A DNA stretch of 35,096 bases from JBMTVT01 sp049451635 (GCA_049451635.1 JBMTVT010000020.1:1-35096), one strand, 5' to 3'; shown: positions 1-7,018, numbered from the stretch's first letter. The notes: generated by a model from the sequence alone, not told the origin. A program made the numbers and translations.

Positions 1-650
1 ATGGGGGCAACAGCATCGGCTATGGCTATTTTTTTAAATAACCCCCATAATATTAATTTTAATCCTGAAACAATTTGATCATAATTAAAAGTACGCTTAT
101 TTGTTATTTGCGATAATAAATTAGAGGCTCTCTCAATTGGGCCTGCAACCAATTGTGGAAAGAAACTCACAAATGTCGCAAATGATAAAAAATCATGTGT
201 TGGTTTTAGTTTTTTATAGTAGATATCGAAAGAATAAGACATGGTCTGGAAAGTATAGAACGAAATACCTACCGGCAAAATAACCTTCAAGGTCCAAACA
301 CTTTTTATATCGTAACCAAAAAGCGACACCATATCAACCCATGAATCAACAAAAAAGTTGTAATATTTAAAAAAGCCTAAGAGCCCTACATTAAATATAA
401 CACTAACCCATAACCAAGCTTTACGCTTAGACTTTTTGTTGAATGAATAGATTTTTATACCTACAAAATAGTCTACAATGGTACTTAAGAGTATTAAGGA
501 TAAGAACCTCCAATCCCACACACCATAAAAAATATAACTAGCTATTAAAATAAGAATGTTTTGTGCCTTTAAATGTTTTTTTAACACAAACCAGTAAAGT
601 AAGAAAACAATAGGGAGAAAGATAAAAAACTCTAATGAATTGAATACCAT
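1..650 (-). CDS. MBOAT family O-acyltransferase (AlgI-like), 5' part only
   Basis: The gene begins at an ATG at 650 and runs off the left edge of the window; about 216 N-terminal residues are visible with no stop. The protein is a polytopic membrane protein with long hydrophobic stretches (near residues 4-25, 35-60 and 75-95). It carries two stretches typical of membrane-bound O-acyltransferases: LPVGISFYTFQ followed by a tyrosine-rich segment, and FPQLVAGPIERA. The family transfers acyl groups, usually acetyl, to extracytoplasmic polysaccharides; AlgI and DltB are relatives. The catalytic histidine lies in the part outside the window, so activity cannot be judged, and the substrate is unknown. 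It is on the same strand as the Lrp gene upstream but separated from it by a strong terminator, so it is probably transcribed independently. Confidence 0.88.
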   Translation of the reverse strand, partial: MVFNSLEFFIFLPIVFLLYWFVLKKHLKAQNILILIASYIFYGVWDWRFLSLILLSTIVDYFVGIKIYSFNKKSKRKAWLWVSVIFNVGLLGFFKYYNFFVDSWVDMVSLFGYDIKSVWTLKVILPVGISFYTFQTMSYSFDIYYKKLKPTHDFLSFATFVSFFPQLVAGPIERASNLLSQITNKRTFNYDQIVSGLKLILWGLFKKIAIADAVAP

Positions 651-748
651 AGCTTTTTATTTTTTAGATAAAAGTGTAACAATTATATAGAGTTGTCAAA
701 AAAAATCTTTGAATTACTTTATTATTGCCATAATCTGTTGACAGCAAT

Positions 749-776
749 AAAAAAGCCCTTAAAAAAGAGCTTTTTT
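749..776 (-). terminator. Rho-independent terminator after the Lrp/AsnC gene
   Basis: Read on the minus strand, a 10-bp stem (AAAAAAGCTC with GGGCTTTTTT, one G-U pair) closes an 8-base loop and ends in a U-tract. It lies 15 bases downstream of the Lrp/AsnC stop codon. The flanking A and T runs could let it work in both directions. Confidence 0.8.
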
Positions 777-791
777 TTAGTAATTTATTTT

Positions 792-1271
792 TTACATCTC
801 ATTAAAAATAGAATGCATCAAACGCTTTTTATCGTTAATGCTTTCTTCTAATGAAATCATGGTTTCGGTTCTGTAAACGCCTTCAATATCATCTAGCATG
901 AAAATAATCTCTTTAGCATGCTCTGTACTTCTTGCTCTTATTTTGCAAAAAATATTAAACTTCCCAGTAGTTATGTGGGCTACTGTTACGTAAGCTATTT
1001 CATTTATACGTTCTAAAACAAATTTGGTTTGTGAGGTATTATTCAAATATACGCCCACATAAGCAATAAAAGAATATCCAAGCTTTTTGTAATCTAACAT
1101 CAAAGAAGATCCTTTTATAATGCCCGATTCCTCCATTTTCTTTACGCGCACGTGAACAGTACCCGCTGATATTAATAGTTTTTTTGCGATATCGGTGAAC
1201 GGAATTCTTGTGTTATCAATTAACATATCAAGAATTTGATGATCAATTTCGTCTAATTTAATTTTCCCCAT
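792..1271 (-). CDS. Lrp/AsnC family transcriptional regulator
   Basis: A 159-residue protein of normal family length. Residues about 5-55 form the AsnC-type winged helix-turn-helix (LDEIDHQILDML, then DIAKKLLISAGTVHVRVKKM). Residues about 65-145 form the RAM/AsnC ligand-binding domain. Family members respond to amino acids or related metabolites and act as dimers or octamers to activate or repress amino-acid metabolism. The ligand cannot be told from sequence. The M14 peptidase gene lies 71 bases upstream on the same strand, but a TAnnTTTG box in the gap suggests the regulator has its own promoter. A terminator follows directly. The start is an ATG at 1271, just before the conserved LDEID segment. 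Confidence 0.93.
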   Translation of the reverse strand: MGKIKLDEIDHQILDMLIDNTRIPFTDIAKKLLISAGTVHVRVKKMEESGIIKGSSLMLDYKKLGYSFIAYVGVYLNNTSQTKFVLERINEIAYVTVAHITTGKFNIFCKIRARSTEHAKEIIFMLDDIEGVYRTETMISLEESINDKKRLMHSIFNEM

Positions 1272-1296
1272 AATTAATTTATTCTTAAATATAAAG

Positions 1297-1304
1297 CAAA
1301 ATTA
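1297..1304 (-). promoter_or_regulatory. Candidate -7 box (TAATTTTG) of the Lrp/AsnC gene
   Basis: The minus strand reads TAATTTTG, matching the Bacteroidota -7 consensus TAnnTTTG, 25 bases before the ATG. No clear -33 TTG was found, so this rests on one box and its position. Confidence 0.45.
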
Positions 1305-1342
1305 GTACATTTTTATTAAAAATAACACATTATTGATACATT

Positions 1343-2485
1343 TTATTTTGAAAATAATGTTTTTTTTTCATTATTTATCATAACGAAAACGTTTTCGCTA
1401 CCCAGTAATATCTCCTCTTTGTTAATATCCCATACATTCAAACCTTTTGCATCTATTTCATAATGAGCAAAGAAACCATCTAATTTTTCAATTTTTTCAA
1501 CTTTGGGAATAAATGCTATTTTACCATCTTTGAGTTTTTCTTGATATTGAAATCCAATATCAACCAATTCATTATTAATTTTTGCATTTCTTATAATAAC
1601 ATCCATAAAGCACTTTTCATTTTCTGGAATATTAAAATACGGTTCAAAATTACTGCCCGTAACATTTGTTCTTGCAATATAATCTAGTGAATACACATAA
1701 GCCACAAATATTAATTCACGGGTTTTTTCTCGGGCATAATCTTCAGGATAATGGCCTGCTTCAAATAAAATGGTTGGTATATTTTTACTTTGAAACGTGT
1801 CTCCTACACAATTTAAATTAAAAGCATCATCATATACTCCTACTTGATTGGGTATAATATTCTGTAATGCAAGATTCATAATACCAATAACCTCCATGGC
1901 GATTTTCCTATTGGACGTAAGAGTACAAGCCGCATCTTGCGCAGGAGCCAAAAAAGATACAGTTGCGGGCTTGTTTGATTTACCAATACTAAAAATAGTT
2001 CTTTGCCCATGAAGATTATAACAAAAATCTGGCTTAAATTTCTCAAATAGAGACCTCAACACCATGCTTTCTGGCTGCGTTAAATTTTGTGCATCTCTGT
2101 TTAAATCTACCTGATTTGCATTAACCCTAGTATAGGCCTCAGCTCCATCTGGGTTAAGAATGGGCACAATATACAAGGTGCATGTGTTTAAAACGTACTT
2201 TAGGCTATGGTTATTTAATAAGGAGTTTATGAGGTCGAAAATCGCTTTGGTGGTCGTTGATTCGTTTCCGTGCATCTGAGACCACATCAAAATTCTTTTT
2301 TCACCACTACCAATTTGTAAACCATAAATAGGCTTGTTTAAAACCGATGTTCCAAGAATTTCAATCTGTACTAAATCACCTAATTTATTTAACAAAGGCT
2401 CTATATGTGCATTAGTGATATAACGGTGAAATAAGTTAGCCTCTTTATGCTCTGTGAATAACTGTTGTAGGTCTTTTACTTGCAT
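1343..2485 (-). CDS. M14 family zinc metallopeptidase
   Basis: A 380-residue zinc carboxypeptidase-like protein. The zinc ligands are visible as H72 and E75 in the HGNE motif and H159 in NLHGQ. The substrate-binding segment VDLNRD is at residues 126-131 and the likely catalytic glutamate is E242 in FEAGHYPED. M14 enzymes remove C-terminal residues from peptides or cleave murein peptides. There is no signal peptide, so a cytoplasmic role such as peptide or cell-wall fragment processing is likelier than a secreted one. It is divergent from the XRE regulator gene at 2778, and its predicted promoter lies inside a set of palindromes, which suggests control by that regulator. The start is an ATG at 2485. 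Confidence 0.9.
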   Translation of the reverse strand: MQVKDLQQLFTEHKEANLFHRYITNAHIEPLLNKLGDLVQIEILGTSVLNKPIYGLQIGSGEKRILMWSQMHGNESTTTKAIFDLINSLLNNHSLKYVLNTCTLYIVPILNPDGAEAYTRVNANQVDLNRDAQNLTQPESMVLRSLFEKFKPDFCYNLHGQRTIFSIGKSNKPATVSFLAPAQDAACTLTSNRKIAMEVIGIMNLALQNIIPNQVGVYDDAFNLNCVGDTFQSKNIPTILFEAGHYPEDYAREKTRELIFVAYVYSLDYIARTNVTGSNFEPYFNIPENEKCFMDVIIRNAKINNELVDIGFQYQEKLKDGKIAFIPKVEKIEKLDGFFAHYEIDAKGLNVWDINKEEILLGSENVFVMINNEKKTLFSK

Positions 2486-2500
2486 CCCTAAATTTTAATT

Positions 2501-2514
2501 TTTACAAATGTAAA
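2501..2514 (-). promoter_or_regulatory. Palindromic operator overlapping the M14 -7 box
   Basis: TTTACA-AA-TGTAAA is an inverted repeat of 6-bp arms. Read on the minus strand it contains TACATTTG (2512-2505), a match to the TAnnTTTG -7 box. A TTG (2531-2529) lies 16 bases further upstream, inside the next palindrome. A regulator bound here would cover the M14 promoter. Confidence 0.6.
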
Positions 2515-2524
2515 CAAATACTAA

Positions 2525-2538
2525 TTTACAATTGTAAA
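2525..2538. promoter_or_regulatory. Perfect 14-bp palindrome TTTACAATTGTAAA, candidate operator
   Basis: This perfect palindrome has the same half-site as the one at 2501 and lies exactly 24 bp from it, centre to centre. That spacing is near two helical turns and would suit cooperative binding. Both continue into the same extension, TGTAAACAAA (2509-2518 and 2533-2542). Confidence 0.6.
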
Positions 2539-2554
2539 CAAAAAATATAAAACC

Positions 2555-2564
2555 TTTGTTTACA
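2555..2564 (+). promoter_or_regulatory. Half-site TTTGTTTACA, candidate operator
   Basis: The same 10-mer as the extended half-site of the two palindromes at 2501 and 2525, here on the opposite strand. The other arm is only partly preserved (AGTATA in place of TGTAAA). A looser copy, AGTGTTTACA, lies at 2597-2606. Confidence 0.4.
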
Positions 2565-2737
2565 AAAGTATACGTTTTAATTATCCTATTAGGTATAGTG
2601 TTTACAAAAACAACACATAATTAAAATATATATTTTATATAATTAATTTTCAGGTATTTAAATAATAATATATAAAGTTTTAATTTACTATTTATTTTTA
2701 ATTAACAACAATAATCAAGCATTTTAAAAGTTATATT

Positions 2738-2751
2738 GTTACATTTGTAAA
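2738..2751 (+). promoter_or_regulatory. Operator-like palindrome overlapping the XRE gene -7 box
   Basis: GTTACA-TT-TGTAAA differs from the upstream palindromes by one base in one arm. It contains TACATTTG (2740-2747), a TAnnTTTG box, 30 bases before the XRE start at 2778. This is where an autoregulatory site would be expected. Confidence 0.55.
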
Positions 2752-2777
2752 TAAAAATTGTATTAATAAGTATTACA

Positions 2778-3158
2778 ATGATAAACAGCGAGGATTTTAT
2801 AAAAAGATTGCGAAAAGTGATTGACTATTATGGTGAATCGGCTTCTTCTTTTGCTGAAAAAATAGGTGCGCAACGCTCAAGTATTTCTCATATATTATCT
2901 GGCAGAAACAAGCCTAGTTTAGATTTTATTTTAAAAGTATTATCTACATTCCCAGAAGTTGATTTGTATTGGTTATTTAATGGCAAAGGCAACTTCCCTA
3001 CCGATAATAAAACTGAAAAAGAAAATGCACAGCAGGAACCACCTCCAAGTTTTGAAAAAGAATTGTTTAAATCACAAACTAAAAATAATTCTTCCAAAGC
3101 TATAGAGCGAATTGTTATTTTTTATTCCGATGGAACTTTTAAAAACTTTATCAATTAA
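2778..3158 (+). CDS. XRE family helix-turn-helix transcriptional regulator
   Basis: A 126-residue protein. Residues about 8-65 form a Cro/CI-type helix-turn-helix, with SASSFAEKIGAQRSSISHIL as helices 2-3 and NKPSLDFILKVLSTFPEV after it. A polar linker (about 75-105) leads to a short C-terminal segment rich in beta-forming residues (ERIVIFYSDGTFK). The domain binds DNA as a dimer, usually at palindromes. The 292-base intergenic region before it holds several matching palindromes, so autoregulation and control of the divergent M14 gene are likely (inference). The resemblance to phage repressors is only at fold level, since no phage genes are nearby. The effector is unknown. Confidence 0.9.
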   Translation: MINSEDFIKRLRKVIDYYGESASSFAEKIGAQRSSISHILSGRNKPSLDFILKVLSTFPEVDLYWLFNGKGNFPTDNKTEKENAQQEPPPSFEKELFKSQTKNNSSKAIERIVIFYSDGTFKNFIN

Positions 3159-3172
3159 CACAGCTTCTTTAT

Positions 3173-3180
3173 TAACTTTG
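3173..3180 (+). promoter_or_regulatory. Candidate -7 box (TAACTTTG) of the small lipoprotein gene
   Basis: TAACTTTG matches TAnnTTTG and lies between the XRE stop and the ATG at 3198. The implied transcription start near 3187 makes the ATG at 3198 likelier than the in-frame TTG at 3189. Confidence 0.5.
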
Positions 3181-3197
3181 CGTACAAATTGATTTTT

Positions 3198-3590
3198 ATG
3201 AGGTTTTTGTATCTACTAGCCCTATTTTTGTTTTTTAGCTGCTACCAAACAACACGTAACTGTAAAGATTTTAAAATAGGTGAATTCTACAGTGAGGTAA
3301 CCATAAATGATGAGTTATTTAAGTCTAGATTCCAAAGAAACGAAAAGCTTCAGGTTGAAGTTTACAACAATAAAGTTGATTCATCACAGTTACGATGGAT
3401 TAACGATTGCGAAGTTGTCTTTAAAACTATCCATCCGAAAAGCATGGCTGAACAAAAAGATATTCATTTAAAAATCCTTACTACAACTGATTCATCCTAT
3501 ACTTTTGAATATTCTTATGTAGGCGAAACAAAAAAACAAAAAGGAGTTGCTTATAAAATTAAACAACTTATCGATACGATGGGTATATAA
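3198..3590 (+). CDS. Small predicted lipoprotein, function unknown
   Basis: A protein of 130 residues when started at the ATG at 3198; an in-frame TTG at 3189 would add three residues but lies at the predicted transcription start. The N-terminus MRFLYLLALFLFFSC is a short lipoprotein signal with the modified cysteine at position 15. The mature part is polar, with a conserved-looking core (LRWINDCEVVFKTIHPKSM) and a basic C-terminus. Similar flavobacterial proteins are, from memory, sometimes labelled 'DNA topoisomerase IV'; nothing here supports that, since it is far too short and is exported. The last 23 bases overlap the 3' end of the convergent gene at 3568-4071. Confidence 0.75.
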   Translation: MRFLYLLALFLFFSCYQTTRNCKDFKIGEFYSEVTINDELFKSRFQRNEKLQVEVYNNKVDSSQLRWINDCEVVFKTIHPKSMAEQKDIHLKILTTTDSSYTFEYSYVGETKKQKGVAYKIKQLIDTMGI

Positions 3591-4071
3591 AAGATTCTGA
3601 AAGCTCAAAATCTACACTTTTATCCTCATTGATATAATATCTTAATAAAATCTCGCCCCAATACTCTCCATCTGAAAAATCGGCAATTAGCCATTTATGG
3701 TTCAATAGCTTTACTGTATTAATAAGCATTTTTCTACCTTCACTAGGAACATAAGGAATTACAGGATGTTCACCTTTTACTTCATTTAGAGCATAAAGTT
3801 CATCTTTTATATGCGGAATCAGTTCCTCAATGTTGTATCCATCATTTTCAAAATAGGTTATGGCGTCTTCGTTTCTTTCCAAATTAAAATGAATAGCCTC
3901 AGCAAAATTATTTTCCATAACCTGAAGCGAGTCTTTATATATTGCTAACTGTGCTTTGTAATTTACTATTTTGGTATCCATATCTTCAAATACACGTTTG
4001 GAATTAACATACTGAAATATCACTAGCAGCACTGAAAATACAAACAAATACATAAAAATTCTTTGTTTCAT
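3568..4071 (-). CDS. Membrane-anchored protein of unknown function
   Basis: A 167-residue protein with one N-terminal transmembrane segment (residues about 5-23, MYLFVFSVLLVIFQYV) and a short predicted coiled coil (about 27-57). A soluble alpha/beta region follows with no motif I recognise (PSEGRKMLINTVKLLNHKWLI is characteristic but unassigned). The topology suggests an inner-membrane anchor with the rest outside the cytoplasm. It starts 10 bases downstream of the metallo-hydrolase stop and is probably cotranscribed with it. Its 3' end overlaps the convergent lipoprotein gene by 23 bases and no hairpin terminator separates them. Confidence 0.75.
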   Translation of the reverse strand: MKQRIFMYLFVFSVLLVIFQYVNSKRVFEDMDTKIVNYKAQLAIYKDSLQVMENNFAEAIHFNLERNEDAITYFENDGYNIEELIPHIKDELYALNEVKGEHPVIPYVPSEGRKMLINTVKLLNHKWLIADFSDGEYWGEILLRYYINEDKSVDFELSESFIYPSYR

Positions 4072-4081
4072 TTTTTTAATT

Positions 4082-4843
4082 TTAAACTGTTAATTGCAGA
4101 CCATCATAGGCTAAAAATACATTTTTAGGTAATGTTTTTTCAACCTCATCATGAAAACCCAACAAATGGCTAATATGGGTTAAATATGCTGTTTCAGGTT
4201 TAACTTTTTCTATAAATTTTAGAGCCTCTTCAAGATTAAAATGGGATTGATGTGGCTCAATCCTTAATGCATTGACCACCAATATTTTTACTCCAATTAA
4301 TTTTTTCACTTCACTCTCTGCGATAGTTTTCATATCTGTTAAATAAGCAAAATCACCAAATCTAAATCCAAAAACTTGTAAGCCGGCGTGTGAGCCATTT
4401 ATAGGTATTACATTAAGGTTTTTAATATTAAAAGGCTTATTTTCAATAATATGTTCTATTACTGTTGGCACCCCAGGATATTTATTTTCAACATCAAAAA
4501 TATAATCAAATCTTTTATGCAAAGCCTTGAAAACACGCTCATGAGCATACAAAGGGATGTTTCCATACCTAAAATAAAAAGGTCTAATATCGTCCAATCC
4601 CAAAACATGGTCAGAGTGTTCATGGGTAAACAATATACCATCAATCTTGTCACATTCAGCCCTTAGCATTTGGTATCTAAAATCAGGACCACAATCTACA
4701 ACATAAGCAAATTCGTCCCATTCTACCAAAATAGAAACGCGTAAACGTTTGTCTTTTGCATTGGTACTTAAACAAACAGGGTGCTTGCTGCCAATAATTG
4801 GAATACCTTGTGATGTGCCCGTTCCTAGGAAAGTGATTTTCAA
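4082..4843 (-). CDS. MBL fold metallo-hydrolase (PhnP-like)
   Basis: A 253-residue metallo-beta-lactamase-fold hydrolase. The N-terminal strand FLGTGTSQGIPIIG, with C24, is typical of the PhnP/RNase Z-like phosphodiesterase branch. The metal motif HEHSDH is at 74-79, with further likely ligands H152, D170 and H223 or H226. PhnP relatives cleave cyclic phosphodiesters, but the substrate here is unknown. The start codon is TTG at 4843: an in-frame stop lies two codons upstream and the conserved FLGTG strand begins only five residues in, so no ATG is possible. A TAnnTTTG box at 4862-4869 precedes it. It appears to lead a two-gene operon with the membrane protein gene downstream. Confidence 0.9.
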   Translation of the reverse strand: MKITFLGTGTSQGIPIIGSKHPVCLSTNAKDKRLRVSILVEWDEFAYVVDCGPDFRYQMLRAECDKIDGILFTHEHSDHVLGLDDIRPFYFRYGNIPLYAHERVFKALHKRFDYIFDVENKYPGVPTVIEHIIENKPFNIKNLNVIPINGSHAGLQVFGFRFGDFAYLTDMKTIAESEVKKLIGVKILVVNALRIEPHQSHFNLEEALKFIEKVKPETAYLTHISHLLGFHDEVEKTLPKNVFLAYDGLQLTV

Positions 4844-4861
4844 TTTTAGTTAAGTTTAATA

Positions 4862-4869
4862 CAAAAATA
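4862..4869 (-). promoter_or_regulatory. Candidate -7 box (TATTTTTG) of the MBL hydrolase gene
   Basis: The minus strand reads TATTTTTG, matching TAnnTTTG, 18 bases before the TTG start at 4843, leaving a short leader of about a dozen bases. It supports the TTG start. Confidence 0.45.
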
Positions 4870-4880
4870 AGGTTATTTTT

Positions 4881-4909
4881 TTGTTTGATATACTTATTTA
4901 ATACCTTTG
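4881..4909 (+). promoter_or_regulatory. Promoter of the 490-residue conserved protein gene
   Basis: TTG (4881-4883), an 18-base spacer and TACCTTTG (4902-4909) fit the Bacteroidota TTG/TAnnTTTG promoter. The ATG is 28 bases further on. Confidence 0.6.
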
Positions 4910-4937
4910 CAATAATCGCTAAAACCTATAAATTAAT

Positions 4938-6410
4938 ATGGAAATTACCATAAAAGGAGATAAAGAATTTGACGATATTCCATCTTTAAAGTCGAAAGCA
5001 CTTCGCATTAATTTAAACGAAAATATTTACGGTACATTTGCTGAAATAGGCGCGGGACAAGAAACTTGTCGCCATTTTTTCAGGGCTGGTGGTGCTTCTG
5101 GTACTATAGCCAAGGCCATGTCTGCTTACGACAAAGATTTTAGTGATGCCATTTATGGAGCTGAAGATGATGGACGTTATGTAACCGAAGCGCGTTTGCG
5201 CAAAATGCTTACCCATGAAATGAACCTCATGGAAAACAGGTTAACGCGTGATAAACATCCAAACAAAATATTCTTCACCTATGCCAATACGGTTGCAACT
5301 ATTGATTTTGCTAAACAATTTAAAGGCCATGGCTGGGTAGGAATTAAATATCAAGTTGATGCAAAAGGTGATTACAATGAGATTATTTTACATATCCGGT
5401 TTAAAGAAACTGATGCCCGCTTGCAGCAAGAAACCCTTGGTATTCTGGGCACAAATTTAATTTATGGGGCTTTCTACAAATATAATGAGCCTAAAAAATT
5501 ACTGAGATATCTGTATGACCATTTAGATAAAGATCAAGTTGAAATTGATACGATAAACTTTTCCGGGCCTGTTTTTAAAAATATTGACAACCGATTAATG
5601 AGTTTGCAATTGGTTAAAAATGGCATGACTGATGCTGTAATGTTTGGTCCTGATGGTACTAACGTACTGCCAGCAAAAGTGTTTTATAAAAAAAATATTC
5701 TCGCTTTACGCGGAAGTTTCAGACCTGTAACCAAGGTAAACATGGCAATGTATGAGAAGTCTTATGACATGTTTATTAAAGAAAATAAAGTTGATAAAGA
5801 CAAAACTGAAGTTGTTTTTGAAATAACCTTATCCAACTTAAGAGCCGAAGGAGAAATTGATGAGCAAGATTTTATAGATAGAGCCGATTTATTATGCTCT
5901 TTAGGACAATCGGTGATGATATCAAACTTTCAAGAATATTATAAAGTTGTTGAGTATTTTTCAAAATACACCAAAGCTAGAATGGGCTTGGTTATGGGTG
6001 TTAGTAATTTAGTTGATATTTTTGATGAAAAATACTATCGTCATATCAGCGGAGGTATTTTGGAAGCTTTTGGCAAGTTGTTCTTTAAAGACTTAAAGGT
6101 TTACTTATACCCCATGCTAGATCCAGATACCGGCGAATTGATCACCAGTGAAAATTTAAAAGTTTACCCACGCATGAAAGAATTATACAAATTCTTCAAA
6201 TACAACGGTAAAGTAATTGACATTCAAGAGTACGATACTAGTATTATGAATATATTCTCTCGTGAAATTTTACAAATGATTTCTCAAGGCGATCATGGAT
6301 GGGAAGATATGGTTCCTGAGGGTATTGCTGACATAATTAAAGATTATCGTTTGTTTGGTTACACAAGAAAACCACTTACCTTAAGCAGAAAAAGAATTAT
6401 TAAAAAATAA
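4938..6410 (+). CDS. Conserved Bacteroidota protein of unknown function, 490 aa
   Basis: A 490-residue protein without signal peptide or membrane segments, so probably cytoplasmic. I recognise it as a protein strongly conserved across Bacteroidota (for example IGAGQETCRHFFRAGGASG at about residues 37-55, NFSGPVFKNIDNRLMSLQLV, and SNFQEYYKVVEYFS). From memory, databases label homologues 'nicotinate-nucleotide adenylyltransferase' or even 'TonB-dependent receptor'. Neither fits: there is no HxGH nucleotidyltransferase motif near the N-terminus, no signal peptide and no barrel or plug. The conserved Gly/Ala-rich N-terminal loop could bind a nucleotide or cofactor, but that is a guess. It is a single gene with its own promoter, followed by a dispersed-repeat-like element. 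Confidence 0.85.
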   Translation: MEITIKGDKEFDDIPSLKSKALRINLNENIYGTFAEIGAGQETCRHFFRAGGASGTIAKAMSAYDKDFSDAIYGAEDDGRYVTEARLRKMLTHEMNLMENRLTRDKHPNKIFFTYANTVATIDFAKQFKGHGWVGIKYQVDAKGDYNEIILHIRFKETDARLQQETLGILGTNLIYGAFYKYNEPKKLLRYLYDHLDKDQVEIDTINFSGPVFKNIDNRLMSLQLVKNGMTDAVMFGPDGTNVLPAKVFYKKNILALRGSFRPVTKVNMAMYEKSYDMFIKENKVDKDKTEVVFEITLSNLRAEGEIDEQDFIDRADLLCSLGQSVMISNFQEYYKVVEYFSKYTKARMGLVMGVSNLVDIFDEKYYRHISGGILEAFGKLFFKDLKVYLYPMLDPDTGELITSENLKVYPRMKELYKFFKYNGKVIDIQEYDTSIMNIFSREILQMISQGDHGWEDMVPEGIADIIKDYRLFGYTRKPLTLSRKRIIKK

Positions 6411-6420
6411 AAAGATTTTA

Positions 6421-6534
6421 CCGTCATTCCGAACTGTAACACTGAGCGCAGTCGAAGTGAAAGTGAAGGAACCTTTAAAATTTAAGTTATTAGTTTTTGA
6501 GATCACTTCGAAATTACAATTTCTTGTAATGACA
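6421..6534. repeat. Dispersed intergenic repeat-like element with inverted arms
   Basis: This short stretch is less AT-rich than its surroundings. It starts with GTCATTCCGA and contains CTGAGCGCAGTCGAAGTG. It has a perfect 9-bp inverted repeat (TCGAAGTGA at 6452-6460 with TCACTTCGA at 6503-6511) and weaker outer arms (GTCATT at 6423, AATGAC ending at 6533). Sequences of this kind recur between genes in many flavobacterial genomes (from memory). Only one copy is seen in this window. It lies between convergent genes and may also serve as their terminator. Confidence 0.65.
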
Positions 6535-6539
6535 TTTTT

Positions 6540-6989
6540 TTATAATATCTGTGCAGCGTGTTCTTTAGTTTTAACTTTATCAATTACGCGTTCAACAATG
6601 CCGTTTTTATCAATTATAAACGTCATTCTATGAATACCATCATACTCCCTACCCATAAATTTTTTAGGTCCCCAAACACCAAAAGTATTAATGACTGTCT
6701 TGTCTTCATCTGCCAATAAAGGAAAAGGAAATTCATATTTGTTTTTAAATTTAGCTTGGTGCTTCTCAGAATCAGCACTAACACCCAGTAATTCATAACC
6801 CTTTTCTTGTAAAGCTTTGTAATTATCCCTTAAATTACAAGCTTCAGCTGTACATCCTGGAGTGTCCGCTTTAGGATAAAAAAACACAATAAGCTTTTTA
6901 CCTTTGTAATCACTTAGCGCTATAGTATTCCCCTGTTCATCTTTTGCTGAAAAATTAGGTACAGCATCACCTTGTTTTAATGTGTTCAT
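6540..6989 (-). CDS. bcp: Thioredoxin-dependent thiol peroxidase (peroxiredoxin, BCP/PrxQ type)
   Basis: A 149-residue peroxiredoxin that reduces hydrogen peroxide and organic hydroperoxides using thioredoxin. The AhpC/TSA fold is complete. The peroxidatic cysteine C46 is in ADTPGCTAEA, with the conserved T43, and the resolving cysteine C51 is five residues later as in PrxQ/BCP enzymes. A longer open frame would start at 7031, but that would overlap the start of nth and lie upstream of the predicted promoter; the ATG at 6989 matches the family N-terminus (LKQGDAVPNFS). It is divergent from nth with 35 bases between the starts, pairing peroxide removal with repair of oxidised bases. Confidence 0.95.
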   Translation of the reverse strand: MNTLKQGDAVPNFSAKDEQGNTIALSDYKGKKLIVFFYPKADTPGCTAEACNLRDNYKALQEKGYELLGVSADSEKHQAKFKNKYEFPFPLLADEDKTVINTFGVWGPKKFMGREYDGIHRMTFIIDKNGIVERVIDKVKTKEHAAQIL

Positions 6990-6994
6990 AGTCT

Positions 6995-7002
6995 TAACTT
7001 TG
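6995..7002 (+). promoter_or_regulatory. -7 box (TAACTTTG) of nth
   Basis: TAACTTTG with TTG at 6972-6974, 20 bases upstream, fits the Bacteroidota promoter. The implied start near 7008 gives a leader of about 17 bases. The box lies within 8 bp of the opposing bcp box. Confidence 0.6.
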
Positions 7003-7010
7003 ATTTTTAA

Positions 7011-7018
7011 CAAAAATA
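7011..7018 (-). promoter_or_regulatory. -7 box (TATTTTTG) of bcp
   Basis: The minus strand reads TATTTTTG, 22 bases before the bcp ATG at 6989. It lies beyond the nth -7 box, so the two transcription starts cross over and the promoters should compete. No -33 TTG is evident. Confidence 0.5.

Noticed and set aside
661..720. Sigma-70 promoter (TTGACA) upstream of the MBOAT gene
   Set aside because: The minus strand has TTGACA, but TATAAT lies only 6 bases after it and the TAnnTTTG box is incomplete (TACACTTT). The evidence is too weak to list.
2778..3158. Prophage repressor marking an integrated phage
   Set aside because: Only the helix-turn-helix fold is phage-like. No integrase, structural or lysis genes and no attachment-site repeats were seen around it.
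3198..3590. DNA topoisomerase IV
   Set aside because: A 130-residue exported lipoprotein cannot be a topoisomerase subunit; such labels are probably propagated errors.
4938..6410. Nicotinate-nucleotide adenylyltransferase or TonB-dependent receptor
   Set aside because: No HxGH nucleotidyltransferase motif, no signal peptide, no plug or barrel. Left as unknown function.
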